Shown here piece after piece: positions 1-10,690 of a DNA stretch of 64,000 nt (position 1 is its first letter; each line of letters begins with the position of its first letter). The notes below the pieces were generated by a model. The model was given only the letters and a program-made list of their open reading frames with translations, was not told the origin of the DNA and did no database searches. The DNA lies in assembly GCA_950295325.1 (NCBI GenBank), contig OX485806.1:37264001-37328000 (forward strand). The letters run 5' to 3'. A program made the translations under genes and the position numbers. Source of the stretch: Polytrichum commune (taxonomy: Eukaryota; Streptophyta; Polytrichopsida; Polytrichales; Polytrichaceae).

Positions 1-1498
1 CCAACATAATATTGAAAAATTCTAGCCCCAAGGTCTCCCACCAACCCAAAAGCCGAATAGGGATCGGATAAATTAATATGCTTGCGGGTCAGAATTTCGG
101 TGAGAAGATTTTCCATTCCCCATTCACCTGCTTGCTACCATAATTGCAAAAATGACTATGGTCTACCCAAGCTCCGTGTTTCAGGCTTACCACAAGCAAA
201 AATAGATCTCTCTGGCACTCGTACATTTGGAACAGCTCCTTAGTCGCAAGTCCCTTACTCTCCCACGTCCATAGTTCAGCTGCCACCTCGGCAGGTACCG
301 AGTTAATTTCCGGATTCAGGACTGGGACTGTAGAGGACTGCTCCCTACTACCTAGCTGGTCCATCTTTAACCTTTGTTGATGTAATTCCAGGCCCTGCAA
401 CCGAAGTTGCTCCTTCTGTCGTTGGTTCTCCTCAGTCAATTGCCTTAGCTGCTCCTTACTAGCCTGAAATTTTTCCTGCAGCCTATTGTCTGCCTTTATT
501 TGCTGATGTAGTTTCTGAATCTCTAAGTCCTTTTCACCTAGCTGAGCTCTGCAATCTTGTAACTCTCTTTGACAAGTCCCTATGGTAACCATACCCTCCA
601 TTTGCTCTTTCCTAGCCTGCGCTAGCTGATAGAGATTTCGCACATTATCTGTCTGGCAAGCAATAAAGGCCTCACTCTTCTCCAACAGTTTTTCACGTGC
701 CTCCGCGACTTGACTTTGAGTGGCCTCTAATTGCAGCTTCAACCGCTTATTCTCGGCTACCAAACTCCCTGATTTTTCTCCACTCTCCGAGCTAGTCAAT
801 GGACTAGGAGTAGGTGATGAAGTCGTAGGGGCACCTCTGGCTGCTGGTTGTGGTAGCTCCTGACAACATACTCAAATGTAAAACGCAAAATACATTTCCA
901 CAGGTCGGGGCACCCCTCTTCTGGTCCGGACAAGTTCTGCTCGCATTTCCCGTTGTATAATTTGTGACCAATTAATTTTCTTCCCCTCCCATGTTTGTAT
1001 TGCTGCCATCACCTGCTTTTGATTCATAACCTCAGCATGTGGTCGGAAAAATAAATATGTATTTACAAATTTAAACCAGGGCCTCCAATGTTGCCTAGCT
1101 TTCTCCACCTGCCACAACTTAGTATCCCTAGGATACTCACTTTCAAAAATGATATCATGCTGCTTCTTCGAGAGCTTGGGCAATTGTCCTTCATTGACCC
1201 CATCACTCGGAAGTTTTAGATATCTGCCAATGGTCTGAGAGGATAATTCAATCACCCGACCATTGATTTGAGCTGTGGCTGCTTCGTCCGAGTAAGTCTC
1301 AATCACTTGGGCAACCTAGTCCGCGAAGGCTACTTGGGTTACCATCTGGACCCAACACAGGTAATTGAAGACACCTGCAGACTCCAGCTTCACCTGGTTC
1401 GCTTTCCAAGCCTTTTTCAACACAAAAGCAATAACTGGTAGAACAAGTGGCTTTACTACCCATTTTCTGGCCACTTTCTCTTCTGAGTCTTCCCCCAT
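1..1498 (-). pseudogene. Decayed gag-like ORF with coiled coil, running off the window edge
   Basis: A single minus-strand frame runs from ATG at 1498 to the window edge and is broken by three in-frame stops: TAG at 1316-1318, TGA at 872-874 and TGA at about 89-91. No frameshift is needed to join the pieces. The first part (1498-875) reads as a globular domain rich in Trp and Arg, with segments such as VIETYSDEAATAQINGR and LKLPSDGVNEGQ. The part after the second stop opens with a Ser/Pro/Thr linker. It continues as a long Gln/Glu/Lys/Leu-rich coiled coil (about 784-360) and ends in a Trp/Cys/His-rich stretch. The order globular domain, linker, coiled coil and aromatic tail suggests a structural protein of a plant LTR retrotransposon or a related repeat ORF. 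That is inference; I do not recognise the family. The shared frame with only nonsense changes points to a recent loss of function. Confidence 0.5.
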
Positions 1499-4400
1499 AA
1501 CTTAACACTAAGCCACTCAGACAATTGACCTAGGATTAGAAGAGAAGAAATAGAGGTCTAAAGAATCCAGAGCCTGTGGATGAAAAGACTATTTGCCTTC
1601 AGTCTGTAGAGGTCTGCTAATAGAGGAACCAGTCTTCTACAAAGAACATAGGCTGTAGCACACAGTCCTGCAGCCACTCCAATTAGCAGATAGTAAGTAA
1701 AGAAGGAGAAAAATTGAATTTGGACCAAATCAACTCATTTTTCTAATCTCTTCACTATTCTCTACACAGATTTTCAATTTTCCTCTCTGCCCTCTTAATT
1801 CACTGTAATTTGGTAATTGCTTCAGTTTTTTAGACCCTCTCATTGCTAATTTAAGACCAGATTTCACACTTCGCTCAAAAATTTGGCAGCTACTTGATTT
1901 AACTTGCAAGTAATTTCTAAAGAGGTGTTATTTTTCTTTTTCTCTCAGTAACCTGAACTTTGACTCTTGCTTGACCCAAGTTGACACAACAAAATTGAGT
2001 TTGCAGCACATATACTAATTTCATAAAGCCTAGCCTACCTCTCTTAATTTTCATTCAGCAAAAAATCCCTAATTGCTACTGCCGAGTCCATTGCCTTCTT
2101 TACTTTCCATTCATCTCAATTCTGTTTTTCTTAGATAGCCTATTGACTCAAAAATATTAGTATCATACCCTACCGAGGGTCAGATGCTCTCTGCTCTCTT
2201 CTGATTGTTTCTCTGCTCAATTCTCCTCTAATTCTCTCGAAATATTTCTGGTTTTCTCACTTTGAGATGTACAGACTGTCCGTGAAACCCTTGGACCCTA
2301 AGTCTTGAAATCGGAATAATCTATTTCTAAATTTTGATTTCTTTTTAGTATCTCAACACTCAATTCTTTCCTAACTTCACTCGGCCATTGCTCCTCTTCG
2401 CATCCACTTCCAAGCTTCCAAGTAGTCATTTCTTTAATATTTGATCTGTTTTCTTTTCCACTCAGACTTTTAAGCACTTTAGAATTCTTAACATTCATTT
2501 TCCAGGGACCAATCAGGGAGAAAGATTTTCTACAATAGCAACTAACCTACTCATCAGAATTTAGTCATTATTTTCTTGTTGAGCTTACAATGTTTTGAAA
2601 ACCTGGCCTTCATTCTTTCAGCAAAGGCACTGAAAAAAGACATTTAACAACTCCAACCATAAATCTACTTGATAGTAACTATCCCAATTTTAAAGAAAAT
2701 GGTCTCTATTTTATTTACGTTTTTTTCAACAGCAAGACTTTATGGGCTTAGACCCTTTTCTCCAACCTACAGGAAATTTGCTTCAGGGTCCGCCTGGTGA
2801 TTTCTTTATTTTCTCAAGATTCTCTCTGCTATGGGTATCTCTTCTGTTCATCTTTATTTCAGGAAAAAGAAAAAACGACTCCTTCTTGTGTCCATTTCAG
2901 GCTCAATTTGTGCAAAGAGATATTCCCCTGTTGATATATGCTCAAAAATTTACTGCGTGTATGAACATGTGCTCACTTCTGTAGTTTGAACTTATCTCCT
3001 TAATCACTCAAAATTTCTAAACAGGTTTTCCCTAGAATTCCAGATTTCTAATATCTCTTACTAATTTTCCTCCCTCTACTTTTGGTATCTTTTTGTTATT
3101 TTTACTTCAAAGTGTGTAAAACAAAGACTGCAGTTGATGGAAAAATAGGTTTCATCACCCTTCTGACATAGTCTGACTCACCTAATTTATGCCCTCAAAT
3201 TCTCAATTATCATAGTCTAAGTGACGTCAGATTCTTTCTTTTCTAGAATTACCCACTTTCTTGGAAAAAGACACTAAACCCTGTTTCGAAGTTATTTCCT
3301 CCACTCCTCTTCCACAAGGCCATAGTCTGAGTAACCTTTTGAGCCATAATTTTCTCTTATTAGACTATAGTCTGCAGGTAATTTCACTTTCATGGGCATA
3401 CAAAGCTAAGCTTAAACTAATCAAAAGCAATTATCCGAAAAAATATTCATACTACAGTCTCAATGTTGTTCACCTGTCCCTGTTTCCGGGTTATGGCCAT
3501 AGTCTTTAATCTTCACTGGAAATAGTTGTTTCACATGGACCATTGCCTTAATATTATATTTAATTATCCATGGTTCAACATGCTCAGTGCAAACATAAAT
3601 TATACAAAGAAATAGCAAAGTTCAACATTAGCACTCACCTGCTGATTGTTGCACAAGCTGCTTCAAAGCTCCCTGTATTCCTGTTCTCTAATCCATGTAT
3701 TCTTTTAGAAAACAGAAAAACCCTTTTGTTACTTCCTGCTCTCAACTTCTAAACTTAACTTAAATTTCCAAGAAACCTAACTTCCTCCCTCCACAGTGGT
3801 AACTTCTTCTTTCCCTCTTTTCTTGGCCATGCTTCCCCTTTCTGAAGTCTCTTTCATTCTTATTCTTCTGTCAGAGCTAATTGGTATCTTAAGTTTCTAT
3901 CACACTAAAGACTTACAGACCACTAGTTTTCGACATCTTCATCGTCTCTCTCTTGGCTAGGTTTCTCAACCAGTCATAGCAAGGCCATAGTCTCTTTTAA
4001 CTTCAAGAATCAATAATTACTTGTGTCAGTCTATCGCCTGTGGGTAGGTGAATATTTTCTTAAGATATTGCAAAAAACACAGCAGAAAGTATACACTTAT
4101 AAAATAAATAGAAACTCACCTGGTGGGTTCGCCGAAGCTCCTCCTCCTTCTGCTAGAGCGCTCTTTGCAAAATGGCAGTCTGGCGCTCTCCTTTTCTGGC
4201 CAGATTCCTTTCTTCCCTAACTAACTGCCCTGAGTGAACTTGTGACAGTTGTTGGGATGAACCAAACCCTAGTCTAGAGTCCGTTACGTTTCTGTTGGTT
4301 TTCTATTAGCTCACTAGGTTACGTTACTAAATTTGAGTAAGCCTATTGCCCCATAAGTTAACTTTATATTTTGGTCTTATTTCAACCTACAGTCCACCCT

Positions 4401-4621
4401 CGATAAACGTTACACTTATAAACATTACTCATTATATTTGTTAAAAAAAAAAAAAAAAACGTACTCCCCTGTTTTGTTAATTTGCCAGTTATAAATGTTA
4501 ACCTACGAAATACATCCAATATTGTGTGATGACTTGTAAACTTATGACAATGACTCCTTGAGAACTAAAAAACGTTAATATTATATTAGTTACTTATTCA
4601 TATTTATTACTTATACTAGAG
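1499..4621. other. AT-rich non-coding stretch between retroelement pieces
   Basis: No ORF here looks like a protein. The plus strand is rich in T and C. The stretch lies between the gag-like pseudo-ORF and the integrase fragment, so it may include LTR or untranslated parts of one or two minus-strand elements. I could not match either end to the LTR at 5843-7306. It contains an 18-base A run at about 4442-4459 and the CATAGTCT motif cluster listed separately. Confidence 0.4.
3167..3993. repeat. Cluster of CATAGTCT motifs
   Basis: The octamer CATAGTCT occurs at 3167, 3211, 3321, 3498 and 3986. One-base variants occur at 3366 (TATAGTCT) and 3453 (TACAGTCT). Three of the exact copies are preceded by GGC or GGCC. 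Spacing is irregular, so this is not a tandem array. It may be a set of protein-binding sites in a retroelement LTR. That is inference. Confidence 0.4.
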
Positions 4622-4633
4622 GCTCCCCCTCGT
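4622..4633 (-). other. Polypurine-tract-like site downstream of the integrase
   Basis: On the minus strand this reads ACGAGGGGGAGC, just downstream of the integrase stop. Nearly the same string, AACGAGGGGAGC, abuts the start of the LTR at 7306. That makes both good candidates for the polypurine tract that primes plus-strand synthesis. The sequence after this copy does not clearly resemble the start of the 5843-7306 LTR. Confidence 0.4.
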
Positions 4634-4655
4634 ATACCCTCGTAACTGTCCTCAG

Positions 4656-5591
4656 TTACGTATGATATTTTTTCAGACGATAGCCATTAATGCGTGTGAG
4701 CAAGGGTTTGCCCTCAAAATCCACTAAGTCGAATGACCCATTGTCATGTGCAATTTTAACTTGATATGGTCCCATCCAATGGAGTTTGAATTTACCAGGA
4801 AATTTTTGAAAGCGGCTATCATAGAGCAAGACCAAATCATCTGCGGTGAGCGTTTTAGATTTCATTTTGCTATCATAGTAAGTCTTACGCCATTTTTGAA
4901 TGGCTGCCATATTCAAATAGGCTTGGTTTCTCACCTCATCCAATATTTCTAACATTGCTATCCGCTCTTGGAGGGATTCCTTATCACTCAATCTTGCATC
5001 GACAACAATGCGTAAGGAAGGTAGTTCTAACTCTACTGGCAAAATGGCTTCTTGACCATAAACCAATTGAAAAGGGGTGAACTTAGTGGTGACTTTATAG
5101 GCTGTTCGATAAGCCCATAGTGCATCTAACAACTTGCTGTCCCAATCAGTCATAGAGTTTTGGACTGTCTTAGTAATGATCTTACACAAAATCCCATTGG
5201 TCTTTTCGGTTTGTCCATTGGCTCGTGGGTGATATGGGGATGTTAGACGATGTTTAATTTTGTACTTCTCGGTGAGTTCCTTGATGACATCGTTTACAAA
5301 GTGTGTCCCTCGATCACTTACCAAATCCTTTGGACAACCATAACGTGATAAGATTTTCTCTCTTAGAAACTTAGCTACAACATGTTTATCATCTTTTCTA
5401 GTGGCCTCTGCTTCTGCCCATTTAGTGACATAGTCTGTATCCACTAGAATATACTGATATCTCCCATGACGACTTGATGGGTTAATGGGTCCAACAAAAT
5501 CAATTCCCCACTTCTCGAATGGTGCAAGGGCTAAGATAGGTGTGAGTGGCATTGCAGAAGAGTCTGTTGGTTTCCGAATTCTCTGACACAC
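4656..5591 (-). CDS. Ty3/gypsy integrase, C-terminal part of pol (fragment)
   Basis: This 311-residue open frame is a retroviral-type integrase core. The catalytic triad is visible: Asp31 in WGIDFVGP, Asp93 in SDRGTHF and Glu129 in NGQTEKTNG, with 35 residues between the last two (DX35E). A GPY/F-type module (WMGPYQV) follows near the C terminus, and no chromodomain is seen. In the Ty3/gypsy order, protease, reverse transcriptase and RNase H should lie upstream (higher coordinates). Here the sequence above about 5680 is only a short leader ending in a primer-binding-like site at 5820-5839, so most of pol has been deleted. The zinc-binding HHCC region at the N terminus is broken: the expected Cys and His residues are spread over different frames between 5590 and 5680. 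The integrase frame itself is intact, but the element cannot be autonomous. Confidence 0.9.
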   Translation of the reverse strand: MCQRIRKPTDSSAMPLTPILALAPFEKWGIDFVGPINPSSRHGRYQYILVDTDYVTKWAEAEATRKDDKHVVAKFLREKILSRYGCPKDLVSDRGTHFVNDVIKELTEKYKIKHRLTSPYHPRANGQTEKTNGILCKIITKTVQNSMTDWDSKLLDALWAYRTAYKVTTKFTPFQLVYGQEAILPVELELPSLRIVVDARLSDKESLQERIAMLEILDEVRNQAYLNMAAIQKWRKTYYDSKMKSKTLTADDLVLLYDSRFQKFPGKFKLHWMGPYQVKIAHDNGSFDLVDFEGKPLLTRINGYRLKKYHT

Positions 5592-5819
5592 AGTTTTGCG
5601 GTTTCAATTTCCATGCACTCGGGATAAGACATACAAAAGAATGGTCGTAAGTTAGTTTTACGTGGTGAAGCTTGTCAAGCATTTATTTTTTAACAAAAAA
5701 ATCATGAACTTCTAATTTTATAAAATTTTCTACATCCGAGAAATATTCGTTTACAATAGGCATTTTGAACGGACAATATTTTTTATAAATTTAGTCTTTT
5801 AGATTCTAAATCTCTTTTT

Positions 5820-5839
5820 GACTCCCGGCGGACGCACCA
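5820..5839 (-). other. Primer-binding-site-like sequence next to an LTR
   Basis: The plus strand GACTCCCGGCGGACGCACCA ends in CCA, as the 3' end of a tRNA would. Its complement starts with TGG and lies 3 bases inside the LTR edge at 5843, in minus-strand orientation. The implied acceptor stem GCGTCCG/CGGACGC is fully paired, which fits a real tRNA. I have not assigned the tRNA species. Confidence 0.6.
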
Positions 5840-5842
5840 AAA

Positions 5843-7306
5843 TGTGAAGTAAAATAAACACCCTTGGTTTTCAAGCCAAAACATTGAATCGTGTTTACCT
5901 TTAGTTCATAAATAACATTTTCTAAGGTTCGAAAGTCTTATGAATAAAAAGTTATAGTTAGTCTTCCAAACAATTAATTACCCCAACCTAAGCTTAGAGA
6001 CCTTGCATTTGGCAATTTAAACCCTTATAATATAGTAAAACTACTAAAATTCAACACGAAGGGGACCAAATGCTAATATAATATTTTAGAACTTCTAACT
6101 ATTTGAATATGAAGAAATGAAGTTTATGTGAGCTGCCTCACGGAAATATTTATAACTTTTAGTCATGATTTTAGAATCCAACAAGATTAATATGAATAGA
6201 GAGATAACTTTGAAATCTACAAAGAAATGTAAAAATGATAGAAAATAGACTTTCGAGCCAGCCGGGGTGAAGCTACAAAGTTAGCAGTATCACAGTAAAA
6301 ATTGTCTCAAGCAAATGCTCATAACTTTTCTAAATAAAATTCTAGATTTTCAGAAGATTAATTTTATTGGAAAGAAGACTTTAACATCTATTTGTTCATA
6401 TAAAATAAGTTGAAATATGACTAGAAGGTAAGACATGATGAGCTTTTGAAGAATGTTGTCTCTTTTGGTTCAAAGTCACTAACTAATATAATACTCTATT
6501 TAAACTAATTTTGTTTCACTAACAAAAAAATAGAAATTAGGATGTAGTTTCAATACAAAGAAACAAAGACTAAATAAACTATAGAAATATATTTTATTTG
6601 AATGATAAGAACAACCTACTCTCTCTCAAGGAGCACAAACATTCAAACTACTAAATATTAAGAACGGGTCATTCGATCAAGGGTTGATCGAAGTCGGAAA
6701 TGTTTGAATTAGAGAATAAAATGACTATGCGAGAAAGGGTTTGAATCTCTAAAGGCCTGAGACCAAGAAAAAAACTCCAAAATGAAAAAGTGTTGATGTT
6801 GAAGGAAGTTTCGAAGCCCCTTAAATAACCCTTAAATAGGATTGCCTCACGCGGTGGAGTTGTACATTTTCGTGGTATTTCGCCTCGCCACGTCTACCTT
6901 CGCATTGAATGCTTTTAACCACCGTTGATTATTCTCATCTAAAAGACTTCATCTCATTTTGACCTAGTAGTGTCAAATTAGATATTCTCTCATCAAGGCG
7001 AATCGGCTAAGTCAAAGGGATATTCTTACTAGTTAATGTTGTTTTACTCCACTCTTTTAATCATTTTATCGCGTTGTCAATTTAGATTTGGAATATCCTA
7101 AATTCTTAGCGTTACCAATCATTCGATTATTGCCTTTAGCTAAGTTAATCCTGAAATAATCCGTTGCCGCTTGCTTTATAAGGATTTACTTACTAAGCTA
7201 ATTTCTAACTCTCAACTTACCCAACCGACATAATATTTACTATCTATATTCTATTTATCACTAAGACCAGGTTAATTCGATAAAAGAATCAAATTAAATA
7301 TTCACA
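5843..7306 (-). mobile_element. LTR of a minus-strand Ty3/gypsy-like element
   Basis: The 1464-bp segment starts with TGTGAA and ends with TTCACA on the plus strand, giving the TG..CA ends and short inverted repeat typical of LTRs. On the 5843 side it is followed (minus strand) by the primer-binding-like site. On the 7306 side it is preceded by a polypurine-like tract, AACGAGGGGAGC, at 7307-7318. A lone LTR normally has only one of these. Having both suggests that two head-to-tail elements share this LTR, or that recombination occurred between elements. Inside it is AT-rich with no coding potential. Confidence 0.55.
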
Positions 7307-7318
7307 GCTCCCCTCGTT

Positions 7319-9600
7319 GTTTGTTGCTTGGCCCTTCCTCGCTACCGGTTGCTTTCTGCCTAGCTTAAAAGCCAAATCCACCATTTTTTTAAAGTTTCTA
7401 AGCTACAATTATTTTTAAGTTATTTAGATTTTATTAATACCATACATCCAATAATCAACACAATTATGAAGATCTTATACTCATTTAGAATATGAACATT
7501 GTAAGAGTCCGCCACTCAATGAAGAATGTTCATGTATGGCAAGGTGGGTGAATCCCCCCCCCCCTTTATAAACATAGGCAATATGTTTTTAAACTTGACC
7601 ATTGAAGTGAAAAAAATATACTTATTGAGACTTCATGTAAGTCAAAGTTACCAACCCACCTATTGCATACTAAGGTCATGTCCTTCTATTTTGCATGGGA
7701 AGACTTCCAATCCACAAATATGGGCAATGATAAGTACATATGGAAGTCGCCTTTGAGTCAGGCTTAGTTACCTCCCCCCCTTGGGCAGATGTTACCCCCC
7801 CCCCCTTCCCCCTTATGAGTTTTTTCAAAACATCTCCTGCTTGGTTGGGGCATAGTTGCACACATCCCGCAACTTGCCACAATTTGGGTAGTCCATTGAG
7901 TTTTTCCCCACATGTTCATAGAAAACTTCGTCCCAATTATGTTTATGAGGGGCCTCTTCTTCCGAGTACAAATTCCAACATGGAATGCACTTCGCTTGAA
8001 GGTCCAAAATCCAATATATGCCAAGCTTCACTTTCTATTGTAGACTAAGTTGTTGAATGGTAATTCATCCTAAAAAAAAAACAATGTCTATAATGTATTC
8101 ATGACTTTACGTTTCGGAATATCACCAAACAATCTCATTAGCATGAGGTGATGCTTATTGTGACAACTCCGTTTGAAGTGGTTTTTATAACTTGGAAAAT
8201 CAAGTTGACTAGTGTGTGAAATAAAATTAACATATATAGAATGTTTATTTTTATATATATTTGAATAGATATGTAGTTTTTCACATGTAAATGTCTACGA
8301 GCGTTTCATATATACTCTAAAAACATCACTTTTGATGTATACACGTGTTACAGTAGACTTCAATTAAAAAACTTATGTTATCATAGAGGGCTCTCTATCC
8401 CCTCACCTTGTGCCACTTGTCATTTCAACATTGGTCAAGACTACTCAAATCCCATGTGAAAAACACATTTTGGTAGTAATATAAATAAAATAGAGCACCC
8501 TTCATGGTATATGGGAAGTATTGGTTCTTAAGAACAACACTAAAAAAACAAGTCTTAAGATAAGATTGGACTAGGCACATGTTTTATTATTTATTTATTT
8601 ATTTATTAAAATATTCACATTCAATAATTTACACAATTGGAAGAGTTTGGGTGACCACTTAAAAAAAAATCTTCACATTGATTTCTTACAACTTTTGCAT
8701 CTCAATTCCAAATCAAAGACTTGAAATGACAATCTTTAGGAGTCATGATTGCAAACATGATGAGACAATCTTGATGATATGACCCGACGATCTAAATTAT
8801 GTATGGCGTAGAAAACACATACCCACAATAGGTCCTTCGATGCACATACCTAAAGTGAATGTGTGGCATCAATATACAATATCAATGAAGAATGAGACAA
8901 CCTACATAACACCTTTGGGCAATGCATGGAAATCCTTGACTTTGAGAGACCATAAAACAATCCTATGACCTATTGGACTTTATCGTGCCACAAAACTTAG
9001 AATTTTCAATATGGCAATGAAATATACTATCGCCAATTCCATATTTTCGTTGATGAAGTTGCCAAATTTGAGATGGATATGAAAACATAAGTGGAATCTC
9101 AACCATTACTTCAACAATTGTGGCTATTTTGGCTATCTTGAATATCTAAATTTAGGATATGTTTTGAAAACTAAAACACGCAAAGGGTGAGGCCCAACCT
9201 TATTTTTGTAGGAAAAAAAAACACATTATGAAATCTACAAATTAAAAATAATATTATCTCATTTTGTCATGTACGATATTGTCATTAATACTCCCATAAA
9301 CCATAGACCAGATGAAAATGTCAAGATGTTGGATGAATGTGTCAATATTTGGATAAATTTGGAATGCCATCCATATGTGGCTTCATCACTCCAATGATTA
9401 TTGGCATTTTGGCTTTCTTGAAAATTTGAAAAGAAAAGCACTGATGAAACCCACGTTTTCAACTCTAGATTTCCAAACATTTTAGGCTAGATAAGTTTTG
9501 ACAACATGTAGTTGCTTCCTAGATTTAAAATGAATTCTCTTTGAACATGCTAGAGTCCTCGCCCCTAGAAACCCTAATCATGTTTGGAGCTTGGAGCTAT
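7319..9600. other. Intergenic repeat-like sequence without a recognised gene
   Basis: Overlapping short frames at 7676-8048 on both strands surround two C runs (7551-7564 and about 7793-7806) and match nothing I know. The part at 9367-9430 (minus) resembles 36966-37029 (plus); see the repeat entry. A weaker version of the same motif lies near 9095-9140. Otherwise the stretch is AT-rich and holds nothing I can name. Confidence 0.4.
9367..9430 (-). repeat. Dispersed repeat copy shared with 36966-37029
   Basis: Read on the minus strand, the segment around CATTGGAGTGATGAAGCCAC matches the plus strand at 36966-37029 over about 64 bases, with scattered changes. Both copies encode the same short peptide HWSDEATYG in one frame, so a coding origin in an old element is possible. 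Confidence 0.55.
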
Positions 9601-9687
9601 GGCCACCCGTGGTCACTAAGGGCTCCTCAAAAGAGGGCTGATGCCTCTGCCCGCCCCACCTGAGATGGTTGCCCGCCCACCCCATCC
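9601..9687 (-). repeat. GC-rich inverted repeat, distal arm
   Basis: The reverse complement contains GGCGGGCAACCATCTCAGG, GGGGCGGGCAG, GCCCTCTT and TAGTGACCACG in that order. The plus strand at 10516-10581 has the same blocks in the same order. The two arms enclose about 0.83 kb and the proximal arm lies about 110 bp upstream of the helicase start codon. Confidence 0.6.
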
Positions 9688-10059
9688 AACTTCAAAAAAA
9701 CATTGGTCACAAATACCATATTGAATGCACCACTCTTCAAGATCATTTATATATATGTTCACTTGAACATAACATAAGTAATTGGGAGGGATTCCATTCT
9801 CAAAGTGGCACACATTAGGAAAGCATAAAGTCAATTTGGAAATAAGAAAATGAATAGAAATCTTTATTGATATAATATTTGTGACATTTTAATCTTTGAA
9901 AGGGCCTTTGCTGTTTTTAAATTGAACTTGAAATCTTAGGCTAGTTCACTTATCATGTGTGAAATGCCTTTGCTTGATTTTGTCGAGTGTATAAATACTT
10001 TTGGAATTAATTAATATTTTAATTAATGCTCAATTAAGCTCATTCGGTCTAATAAAATG

Positions 10060-10230
10060 TTTAGGGTTTATGGCCCTTAATTAAGGGTTAAGGACTTTAT
10101 GTTTATAATTTAGTTTAAACTTTATTTTAGGATCTAGGGCCCTTGACGAATGGTTGCGGGCTTTGAGTTTATGATTTAGTTTAAGGTTTATTTTAGGGCC
10201 CTTAAACAAGGGTTTAGGATTTAGGGTTTT
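10060..10230. repeat. Degenerate tandem repeat of about 60 bp, three copies
   Basis: GGCCCTT recurs at about 10072, 10138 and 10196, followed by versions of TTTAGTTTAA..TTTATTTTAGG. The units are imperfect (spacings of about 66 and 58 bp) and lie upstream of the DHX37-like gene. Confidence 0.6.
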
Positions 10231-10246
10231 GATCGCATTTAATTAG

Positions 10247-10345
10247 TTTGAGTATGTATGAATACTTGTAAAAAGAGAAGGCATCAATTACAATATTATA
10301 AGACAAATTAGTAGAAATTTCTACAAGTATTCATATACATTCAAA
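10247..10345. repeat. Hairpin with 24-bp arms
   Basis: Left arm 10247-10270 (TTTGAGTATG..) pairs with right arm 10322-10345 with three mismatches, around a 51-bp spacer. Directly next to it, 10352-10374 is a perfect palindrome with 11-bp arms (ACACTAAATAT) and a single central G. It may be a small foldback element. Confidence 0.55.
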
Positions 10346-10515
10346 AGAACTACACTAAATATGATATTTAGTGTCATATGGTAATTTATGTCACTATGAT
10401 AACTTTGAGGATGACGCTTCTTATGAATAAGTGAACAAATCATAGACGATGGATGAGTTCATCCATTGGCCAAACCCTACCTTCTCTTGTCAGTAACTTA
10501 TGATGAAATATTGTC

Positions 10516-10581
10516 AGGCGGGCAGCCATCTCGGGCGGGGCGGGCAGGTGTCGGCCCTCTTCCCGTAATAGTGACGAGGCC
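10516..10581 (+). repeat. GC-rich inverted repeat, proximal arm
   Basis: This is the partner of 9601-9687. It sits in the promoter or 5' untranslated region of the helicase gene and is much richer in GC than its surroundings. Confidence 0.6.
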
Positions 10582-10608
10582 TTCCTCCCTTCCTTTCGTT
10601 GCGCTCTT

Positions 10609-10624
10609 AAACCCTAAACCCTAG
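10609..10624 (+). promoter_or_regulatory. Telo-box upstream of the helicase gene
   Basis: AAACCCTAAACCCTAG contains two overlapping copies of the plant telo-box AAACCCTA, about 67 bp upstream of the start codon. This element is common near the transcription start of plant genes for ribosome and translation components. That fits the proposed role of the downstream gene in rRNA processing. Confidence 0.65.
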
Positions 10625-10690
10625 AGCTGAAACCCTGTGATTCTCTGTCTGAATTCAGCTTCCGATGCAGACATTGGCATTGGATTAGCA

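Noticed and set aside
1700-2520. Primer-binding-site candidates (TTTGGTCC near 1720, TTGGTCCCTGG near 2505)
   Set aside because: No LTR end or tRNA-like acceptor match accompanies them, unlike the site at 5820-5839.
7740-8048. 102-codon frame and overlapping minus-strand frames
   Set aside because: Overlap on both strands, low-complexity C runs, and no recognisable motif or intron structure.
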